A stretch of 23,092 nt of DNA, taken from contig JAKCWW010006770.1 of the NCBI GenBank assembly GCA_026260175.1, forward strand, positions 8,238-31,329. Direction: 5' to 3'. The stretch is from Reticulitermes lucifugus (Eukaryota > Arthropoda > Insecta > Blattodea > Rhinotermitidae). The notes beneath the pieces were generated by a model. It searched no databases, had not been told where the DNA came from, and saw only the letters and a list, made by a program, of their open reading frames with translations. Shown in pieces: positions 10,619 through 18,516 of the stretch. A program made the translations under genes and the position numbers. Position 1 is the first letter of the stretch. Each line of letters starts with the position of its first letter.

Positions 10619-13600
10619 CTATCTTCGTCTTTCACCTTTCTGTGTCTTACGTTTCTCCTTCCTTTCTTGTTGCAGCTGTTTCTGCTTCTCCCTTTGGGGA
10701 AACAAAATCACTGTAAAACAACCTTACTTGAGACGTGAGGTTCTTATGGAGGGTAATATTTAGATCATGGTCTTCTGGCACGTGACAGTGCGTAGTTTGA
10801 AAATCTTTAACACAGTCTTACATCATGGGGGAGTGAAACTGCTATGTTGGATGAATATATATTCACTTATTCTACAGTTTTACCACATAAATTATTGCAT
10901 TTTCTAAACAAGTTGATGTTAAGCACAATGCAGCTTAATATCTTTCAAGGCATGCAAAGCATAATATCATTACATAGCAATTTACATGCCACTATCATAT
11001 ACACCCTGTTCAACATCTTCTACAGCAACTCATCTGTAAGCTCATAAAACTTTTTGCATTCCCTAAACTGAATTGATAAAATCTTCTTTGGTAACATTGT
11101 GACAATTCAGAACAGAAGCTGGGCGTATGTTCTGAATTGATGTGGCTAGTTGCCTGAGAAGACTGTATTATTCCATTACACTGAGAGTTGCAGACATAAT
11201 CCTACCATGTGAGAGAACATTTCAGTCACTAACAGCTATCCTGCTGAAGACCAGTGCCAAAGCAGAAATCTTCCACACAAACTTTTACGTGAGGATCGTA
11301 CAATAACGAAATGTTCTCCATTTTTAAATGTGGTCACATTACACCTTTGTCAGCTCTTGCCTTATACTCCTTTGTACACCTTCTTCCACTTGATACTTTC
11401 ACTTTTTTCTTGGTCTCCCCAATGGTCATATATACAAACACAAAATTTGTTCAATTCGCAAAAGAATCTTTTTTCGTTTTCTGCCTACTGTACCCTTAAT
11501 TTTACCAACTTTTCTTGAGATGCCTCAATTCTGCATAGACCTGCATTATGTTTTCAGCTCATTTTGCTATACAAGCAAGCATTCTCATGAATACCCTATC
11601 ACCTGACAGTGATAGTTGTGAAATGCGTCATCCTGATTTACTACTGACTACACACTACATACTTGACTCAGTCAAGCAGTACAACCTAATAAGGGAATGC
11701 TGGCACATGACTAAACACAGCACTCTGCACCGGTGTCTAGTGATAAAACCTTCTATAAATAGGGGCATAATAAATCACATCTGGTGCATGACTCATAGTT
11801 CAGACACTTCTGAGCTGAATTCCTGATTTTCAGTATAAAAAGCACAACTACTATATTTCCTCTTAATATTAAAGCCCAGAAAACCCTTTTATTTTACTCA
11901 CTAGCCACGTGCCTGTCATACGACAGACTGCCATAATAATCAAGTGCCACTACATGCCCCCCTTTCATCAGCAGTTTCTTTGTTCTTAGAGCAAACCAAA
12001 CTTTAATTTCATCTATCAGAATGCTGCCATGTGGTTGTACTATATTGTATTACATGCTCAATACTCAACTGTTTCTCCAAAATTAGCTCGCACCTCCCAA
12101 TGAACAGCCTGTCACAATTATAAATAATGTTTCTTCACCAAGAGCACATACCTCACAAAAAACACACAACCTGCTAACAATGGGTGCCATGGCAACCATG
12201 TTGCAAGAGCATATGCATCACAGAGAACACAACCCAGTAACAATGGTTGCCATGGCAACCAAGATGTGACTCAATCACTCACGCACATCCATGGTATTGT
12301 ACATGGTATATTCCTGGGTTATTAATGATGCTGTATCAACTGAATGAGATTATATGATAAGTAGGATAAAGAAAAGACTTATGAAAAGTGACCATGGCCT
12401 GCTTCCAAGTACTATAGAATGCCTGAGGATAATCACAAAACCTTTGTCGTCATCATTTTACACGAGGTGTGGGTCCGTAAAATTTTAGAAATATTATTGC
12501 AGATAATAGGCATACCTACCTGTCTTCCTTATCTTTGTCTTTCTTCTTCTGGCTTTCTAATTTAGCTTTCTCTCTCTTTTCCTTTTCAGCTTGCTGGACT
12601 ACAGCTGCATTTGTATTCTTAACTAAACCATTCTCCTTGCCTTCATTTGGATGATCTGAGTCATCATCTTCTTCTTTATCAGACATCTGGAAGGAAGGAT
12701 ATGTTTCCATATTCAGAGAACATATTGAGATATAAAGAAACGCATATTTACTACTGTATAATCATACGGCATTTACCTGAAGGTTATTATGTCTGAGATC
12801 ATAAACCCCCTATAATTTCTATGAAGAGAACATCATTCTTTCAATAACTCCATAAACCTTGAAGAAAACAGAACCGAAAATATCCAATGCTCTTTTTAAC
12901 CCTCTCAAGACAGGCTTTCACCTAGATTATATATAAAACTTCAGTTGCTACTGCACAGAGAACAGAGTCTGTAACCATTAGAAAGACTAACCAGTTGATG
13001 TTGTTTGGGAAATAATCAGTATTCTGTGCAAAAATCAAATGAAACATACAACATGCTGTGTGGGCAAATACAGAGTTTTTTAATGTTACAGCAGGTGATA
13101 CATATAATCACCATTGGCCTTTAAAAGGTTAAATTATATTAAATCTTCATACTATATAATCCTTCCACATTTATGCAATATTACAACAACACTTCTCTGT
13201 GTTATTCAAGTTGTTGCAAAAGTTGTCCAGTGGAAAATCAGTCATATTTTGCCCAAAAACTTACCACATAATCCTCATATAAAATAGGCTGCATAAGCTA
13301 TACACAGGAAGTATTATTTACCATGTCCCAGAGCATGGCAGCTGCCACAGAAGCATCACCACATATGAAGCCTGCATACACCAGAAATTTAGAGTAATTT
13401 CCGCTGCAGTTCAACTTACATTAGTTCACCGAAGATTCTCAAAGTGCCAATCTTCAGCTTCTAAGCAGGCTTCACACTTTCTAAAACTATTTCTTGACAC
13501 ATGACAAAGCTCTGTCTTGAAATACAGAGTGTCCATTTGAAAGTGGATCTTGCACTGTCGGCAAGTTTATCTGACACTGTATGACTCACTCCTGGTAGTT

Positions 13601-16600
13601 TTATTGCAGTGCACTCAATTACAAAGCATCATTTGACACCTTAGTCACACAGTCCAGTACACCAGCTGCTCACATCAGATGTAAATTATTGTTGTTTGCT
13701 CATGAATATGAAGTACATTCTAACAATATGTTTTTCTTATGATTATTGCTGTTATTCCTGAATATGAAGCAGAGTGTAATAGAGAGGGCTTTTATTGTGG
13801 GACCGTATAAAAGGAAGAAATCCTACCAAAGTTAGAAATCAGTTTCCCACTGTTATAGATCCTTCAAAATCAACAATATACTGACTGGTGAACAAATTTT
13901 GAACAGGCTCCTGTTAAAGAAAAAGACAGAACACGATGTGTTCTTTCAGCAGAAACATCAGAGGATTACAAGCAAGTTCACAAAAATCTTTAAATTGGTT
14001 ATTCCAGGAAACCAGTCTATCAGAGTCAACTAGACATGCAGCCACAAAATTGTTTCATTGCAAGCCATACAAATTCACAGTTGCACAAAAACTCCATGAA
14101 GCAGACTATGTTGTGAGGGCACAGTTTTGTAACTGGTTCTGTGATGCAGTGTTTGGCGGTGAACATAGGTGTTACTTGGCTAATAACATACCGGGGGGGG
14201 GGGTTGAATCGACCATGGCTATTAGGAGTCAAGTCAAATAGTCAAGTTAGAACAAGGGGGAAGATTGGTTTAAACCAGTCCTTAACATACCTACACCCCT
14301 GTCCCCCACTCTGACCCCAATTTTGATTTTTTCCCTTCTTCAACTCAGTAGCCAAAAAAATTTCTCAGGTAGAAAAAATATTGGGGGGGGGGGCATCTGC
14401 CCCCCTTGCCCCTCCAAGTTATGCCTGTGGTGATGAAGTTGATCCACTTCTCATTTTACAAATGAAACAAGGGGTGGTGTTACTTAAATGGTAATGTAAA
14501 TTACATATGATAACACCAACAAAATGCACAATATTAAAATATATAATTTTATAACTAAAACATTAAAACTTCAACTCCAACATGTTTCAACCCAAAGAGG
14601 GTTGAAACATGCTGGATTTGTAGTTTTAATGTTTTAATCGTAAAATTACAAATTATAATATTTTGCATTTTGTTGGTGTTGTGTTACATAATTATTAATT
14701 AATGCATGGACATGAACATAAAATTTGGTCATGCAAATATCCAAAATAGCAGATAGTGGTTGGCCGATGATCCCTGATCAATACCCGATGTGCCACTACA
14801 CAACATTAATGTTGGAGTACAGTGTGCTGTCAGTGCAATAAGAAGTCTGACCGTTGTTCCTTTTAGACACAATACCTTTAGAAAGGTACACTGGACAAAT
14901 TCTGGCACTTTTCCTTTAAAAATTTAAATGATGAGGAAAATGAATACAGGTTCTTCGAGCAAGAAGGTGGAACCACCATATAGCCAGTAATTCAACAGCC
15001 AAGTTACATAACATTTTTGGAGACTGAATAATTAGTCATCCTTTGTGGCTTTCTCATTCACTCAGTCTCACACCAGGTTACTGTTATCAGTAGGAAAGTC
15101 TCTAAGATTATGCATATTAAGAAGAACCCACACACAGAGGATGAAATTTGTCCTTCAATTCTGGCAAGAATGTTTACTGTCCTACATTTTCTCTTCATCT
15201 GTTAATTCCTTCAATAACAGTGTCAGAATTAATTTAATGTAATGGTCAGAATTTGTTTCACTGAAAATCACGGGCCCTGTATTTTGTGTGCACTCACTGC
15301 ACAACAGAATCCAACTCAACGTGATATAAAGGAACTTCATAAACTGTTTAGAAATTTTTGTAACACCAACATCTGTTATTTGGGCCATTTAGATTCCTAC
15401 TTAATGCAAACCATGCTTGATCCAAGAGAAACACAAGTTTCTGTATTTTACTTTTGTGCAGCATTGAACCCAATTTTTGAAAACTTTCCACTACTCCATA
15501 TACTGTTATTTTACACAGCATTGCTCAGTGCCATCCTTTCCGTGACAAACATTTTGCAAAAGTACCACAAATGAACACTCTTTGTCCAACTGATCACATT
15601 TCAAATGCACAGTGCGATCATCTGGGGTCCCTGTGTAATAACAAAAGACTAACAAGCATGTGCCCATTCCAGCTGCTCATTACAAGCTGCATTAACACAG
15701 CCATAGTGACAGTAAAGAAGCCTGTACATGCCAAGTTTGTATTTTCCTGCACTCTACTTCTCTATACCAGTAGAGAAAACTATGTACACAATATGCAAAT
15801 CACAACAGTGTGCTTTGATCAACTTAAGAGCAGGTATTTTCCACATAATGAAATTATGCCTGAAATCAACTGTTCATCTAATCAAAATGTAATTAATAAC
15901 AAAAATTGTAATTCATGTATTACACAGCACAGTGCATTAATCTACAGTGATCACCTCAGCATTTGTACAACTGAACTGAGAAATGAACACAACATAAGTA
16001 ACAATACAAGAACTAGAGACTTGACCAACAAAACTTTAATACACAGTGAAGTAAGCTTGCAAGTCAGCAGTTTGCTAAATGGGACATTCCAGCTTAGTTC
16101 TATGAAACGTAAAATACAGTCAGATAAAAAGTTCAACTAAAAAGCTGAAATACTGCAATTCCCAGACAGTTCTAACTGATGTACTGAAGACATATCAGCT
16201 ATTGCAGATAATGAGTTAGCATCTCAACTGTGTGGCATGCATTTTTGATATCAAAAGTTTTCTGCATTTTGCTAAATAAAAATATGTACCAAATTAACAA
16301 TGCTTCCTTTTATAAAGGAGAATTCCATTAACAGACCAAAGACAATAGACTGAGTCTTCAGGTAAGCTGACACAGGTATCCATGGAAATTTAACCATTTA
16401 CTACTCAGTTTTATCAATACACTGGGTACCACCAAAAAAGGACAGAAATTTTGCTGTGATCTTTCATGCTTCAATCCTGCAACTTTTAAACACTCTACCA
16501 TTCATTTGATTCATTGTAGTGGTATACTATTATTCATAATTCATATGCTACTATAACAGTGGTTACGGTATTATGTTGCAACAGAAATACCTCGCCATAT

Positions 16601-17153
16601 TGTGCCAATATGGCTTCACGTATCCTTCGCTCCTCCTCTGTGTATGTTCGCTGCACAGTGGTTGGTCGTGGTTGAGACTCAAGAAGTCGTACCAGTTTCA
16701 CATCCATATCTTCACCAGAGCCTGAAGTATTTCCTGTTAAAATATCTGCTGCCTGTGACAATTTTTTCCATTTGTCCAGTATTTCACGACAGTGTGTGGG
16801 AATATCATCTTTCTGCAAAGATAAGTGCAACGTTCATGATTACAAAGCAATTTTCCATGAGCACTAATTTACTGTAACTAATTACATTAAAGCAATAATT
16901 ATGTCAAGCAAATACAGTCAAACCCATATCCATCCAAATTATCTAACCTCACTGAAATCAAGAACATCCAAACATTATGTTAACATACCGTTATTTCTGA
17001 AAGTATACCTTCCAAAGCTTCTGTCTTATCTTCAAGTGTTTCTTCTCCTTCTAAGATTCCTTTTATATATGTACTGAACACTCCCTCATCCGTATTTAAA
17101 GCTTTCAGTTTCAAACTAAGCCATGACTCAAAATCATCACCACCAGCTGCCAT
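10619..17153 (-). CDS. CCDC43: Coiled-coil domain-containing protein 43 (CCDC43), four exons, complete
   Basis: Exons on the minus strand are 17153-16989 (55 codons), 16812-16591 (74 codons), 12686-12520 (55 codons plus 2 nt) and 10691-10619 (1 nt plus 24 codons including TAG). All introns (176, 3904 and 1828 bp) are GT-AG and frame is kept throughout, giving 208 aa, close to the vertebrate length. The N-terminal globular region (about 8-77, with FESWL and YIKGILEGE) matches the conserved CCDC43 head, recalled as PWI-like. EEERRIREAILAQYGE (about 112-128) precedes an acidic patch (SDKEEDDDSD, 131-140). The Lys/Glu-rich coiled-coil tail then ends in the family signature KTQKGERRR. The start ATG is the only one upstream of the conserved head. 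The exon 4 acceptor is AAG, not CAG. No biochemical role is firmly established. It is transcribed divergently from FIS1, and introns 2 and 3 carry transposons and a regulatory-looking duplication. Confidence 0.9.
11103..11139. repeat. Hairpin with 12-bp perfect stem in CCDC43 intron 3
   Basis: CAATTCAGAACA at 11103-11114 pairs perfectly with TGTTCTGAATTG at 11128-11139 around a 13-base loop. Seen directly. It is too short a stem for a typical pre-miRNA, so its meaning is unknown. Confidence 0.6.
12183..12196. promoter_or_regulatory. X-box-like RFX site, copy 1 (one mismatch)
   Basis: GGTGCCATGGCAAC matches the palindromic RFX X-box GTTGCCATGGCAAC except for the second base. It lies in the first unit of the tandem duplication. 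Binding is inferred from the motif only. Confidence 0.4.
12245..12260. promoter_or_regulatory. Perfect palindromic X-box (RFX site), copy 2
   Basis: GGTTGCCATGGCAACC is a 16-bp perfect palindrome containing the canonical X-box GTTGCCATGGCAAC at 12246-12259. RFX factors bind this motif and control ciliary and other genes in animals. The site is intronic in CCDC43, 63 bp from its weaker copy. Whether it is used is unknown. Confidence 0.5.
12900..13128. mobile_element. piggyBac-like MITE in CCDC43 intron 2
   Basis: The 229-bp segment is bounded by TTAA on both sides (12896-12899 and 13129-13132), the piggyBac target duplication. It starts CCCTCTCAAGACAGG, and the reverse complement of its end is CCTTTTAAAGGCCAA. 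The inverted match picks up again deeper at GATTATAT, so the termini pair imperfectly over about 38 bp. It has no coding capacity. Because TTAA is frequent in AT-rich DNA, the boundary call rests on the paired termini. Confidence 0.5.
14164..14429. mobile_element. hAT-like non-autonomous element nested in the transposase relic
   Basis: This 266-bp insertion has terminal inverted repeats CATAGGTGTTACTTGG (14164-14179) and, inverted, CACAGGCATAACTTGG (14429-14414), identical at 12 of 16 positions. The flanks GCGGTGAA (14156-14163) and GTGATGAA (14430-14437) are an 8-bp target duplication with two transitions. Removing the insert joins GGE to VDPLL in the host transposase frame, which fixes the boundaries. 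Eleven-base G runs at 14193-14203 and 14383-14393 and the CCCCCC stretch before the right end fit the CAnnGGCGTAACT plus G-run ends of many hAT MITEs. Confidence 0.7.
14502..14730. mobile_element. Foldback insertion in the transposase relic
   Basis: Most of this segment is one large inverted repeat. AACACCAACAAAATGC near 14512 pairs with GCATTTTGTTGGTGTT ending near 14680, and the arms meet at CATGTTTCAACCC/GGGTTGAAACATG around a 5-base loop at 14594-14598. The host transposase frame stops at GTAAAT (14501) and resumes as IQNSR after 14738. Flanks ATGTAAAT (14494-14501) and ATGCAAAT (14731-14738) may be an 8-bp target duplication with one mismatch. About 40 bases right of the palindrome (14691-14730) have no partner on the left, so the element may be asymmetric or rearranged. 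Confidence 0.6.
15481..16140 (+). other. Unrecognised 219-codon open frame antisense in CCDC43 intron 2
   Basis: The frame is open from 15481 to the TAA at 16138-16140; the first ATG at 15571 would give 189 residues. The product is polar, Asn/Ser/Thr/Cys-rich, with no signal peptide, clear membrane segment or motif I recognise. A separate 110-codon frame (15242-15574) overlaps its start in another phase. It begins about 300 bases beyond the transposase relic and could belong to the same repeat block. The length is unusual for this AT-rich window, but no splice or promoter evidence supports a gene. It may be chance, an old repeat or an unknown small gene. Confidence 0.25.
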
Positions 17154-17156
17154 ATT
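17142..17156 (-). promoter_or_regulatory. YY1/Pho-like motif over the CCDC43 start codon
   Basis: On the minus strand AATATGGCAGC fits the YY1/Pho consensus AANATGGCNGC and includes the start ATG. Such motifs often overlap starts of housekeeping genes. The call rests on the motif alone. Confidence 0.3.
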
Positions 17157-18516
17157 TTAATGATCGCTCATAGATCGTTGCCTACTTCGATGTAAGTAGG
17201 TATGTGTACGAAAAGTTGGCGCCTATATTAGATGATCTGTGGTTGGCGCTGTCTGTGATGGATCAAAGGTGGCTTCCTGTCTTACATATCGGTTAGGCGT
17301 GCGGCATGTTTAGACGTCTTTGGGACAATCTTACGGTGGCATGGAAAAGAGTGCGGTGGGAGAAAGAACTTGGAACCAGGCATAAAATACGCCACACGAG
17401 CAATTTAGTTATTACACGGGTTAAAATCTGTTTTTATTGTGTAGTTTAATACAAATATTACAATCGGTTTCAATTACAAAAAAATTGGGCCATCAGTCTT
17501 CTTTCATTTCCATTAAATGTCGAAGATATTTCAGTTTCCTTTCCATTCTTTGCATGATTGTTTTGCATACCAACTCATAATTTTTTCGTTTAATATTCGA
17601 TTTATTCTTCATAATTTTGCATGTTGTGCATGCTAACTCTATAATTGTTGCAGGTAGGAAATTGATTTGGTGAGAAGATGTGATTTTCATTATACGTGAA
17701 CAAGACCTTTTTTATAGAACATATTAAAGGGCAACTCTAGAAAATAAATCCGTAAGCTAATGTTAATATAGTGACATTCCGCATTATGAAGGATTTGTCA
17801 AAAAGTAGTTCAGGACTACTCTGTAAATGATTCTCCTTGTTTTACCGAAAGCGCCCAAGTAGTGCGCCTATTAGTGTGTAACCGCTTACGCAAAAACCTG
17901 GCTTGTATAATGCTATATTCTTGTAAGATGAATACCAGCAGTTGTACTAACCTTGTATTTAGTCGTATATTGTACGAATATTATTTTTTATTTATACTAT
18001 GACATATTCTACATCCTTGATCAATCAAGAGTCCATGAAATTTGCAAAAATTGTAATTATAATTGCAATTCTGCAAACTTATATAACGGATATGTCCTGG
18101 GTTTAGTGGATGGTTACGTATACCAGACTACACGGAATCAAATGTCGGTAGAAGCACTTATTTGCATTGAGAAATGCATTCGTTAATCATGCATAATTAA
18201 TTTATTTTTTTCTGACGATATTTTACATTAAGTATATAAATACATACATACATATAAGAAATTAACATTAATTGTATAGGTTTTATACTTCAGACCAGCA
18301 GACTTAATACCATGAACAATTACAGTGGCACCTGTATTTCATTTTGGATTTGGTTTGGCTGTCTCTAAGAATGTGCATTTTGTCGTGATACGTTTCTTGT
18401 ACTCCGTGGTTTCGTCCACAAATGGCTGCCTGCCGCCAACCTTTTATCCATGCCTGCCATTGGTAAAAATGGTCCAGTCTGATCACGGATAAGATCTAAC
18501 TACGAACTGTGCAAAC
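17154..18516. promoter_or_regulatory. Divergent intergenic region between CCDC43 and FIS1
   Basis: This 1363-bp stretch separates the two start codons and must hold both promoters and 5' UTRs. No TATA box is obvious next to either gene. About 55 bases before the FIS1 ATG is ATTGG (18459-18463), an inverted CCAAT box. A 7-bp hairpin, CCTACTT/AAGTAGG, lies at 17181-17200 upstream of CCDC43. Open frames at 17690-17493 (minus) and 17953-18186 (plus) look like chance. I recognise no transposon here, unlike in the rest of the window. Confidence 0.5.

Larger units (their letters stand above)
12140..12267. repeat. Tandem duplication, two ~64-bp units, in CCDC43 intron 3
   Basis: Copy 1 (12140-12204) and copy 2 (12205-12267) share the order AAGAGCA..., CACA-rich spacer, TAACAATGG and then the palindrome TGCCATGGCAACC. 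Identity is high in the core and looser in the spacer, with about 2 bp of indel. Each unit carries one RFX X-box-like site, listed separately. Confidence 0.75.
13770..15190 (+). mobile_element. Mariner/Tc-like DDE transposase relic, nearly full length, doubly interrupted
   Basis: Three blocks on the plus strand form one decayed transposase: 13770-14163, 14438-14501 and 14739-15190. Block 1 reads ERAFIVGPYKRKKSYQ, then after a frameshift FPTVIDPSKSTIY (helix-turn-helix region). It continues through KSLNWLFQETSLSESTRHAA and HCKPYKFTVAQKLHEADYVV to FCNWFCDAVFGGE. Block 2 reads VDPLL and FTNE. Block 3 reads NSRxWLADDP, VPLHNINVGVQCAVSA, EYRFFEQEGG, LHNIFGD and SLSLTPGY. The expected catalytic Asp residues are replaced: Asn at 14461-14463, Glu at 14963-14965 and Tyr at 15079-15081. 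Stops and several frameshifts are present, so the element is inactive. It sits antisense in CCDC43 intron 2. Family assignment comes from recalled transposase architecture. Confidence 0.75.

Noticed and set aside
12514..12519. Alternative downstream donor GTATGC for CCDC43 exon 3
   Set aside because: Using it would include an in-frame TAG and break the conserved C-terminal frame; GTAGGT at 12519 keeps it.
12687..12710. Upstream ATG in the CCDC43 exon 3 frame, as an alternative start
   Set aside because: It lies before the AG acceptor at 12688-12687; exons 1 and 2 supply the conserved N-terminus.
17953..18186. 77-codon plus-strand frame in the divergent intergenic region
   Set aside because: Tyr/Asn/Ile-rich chance frame without homology or gene signals.
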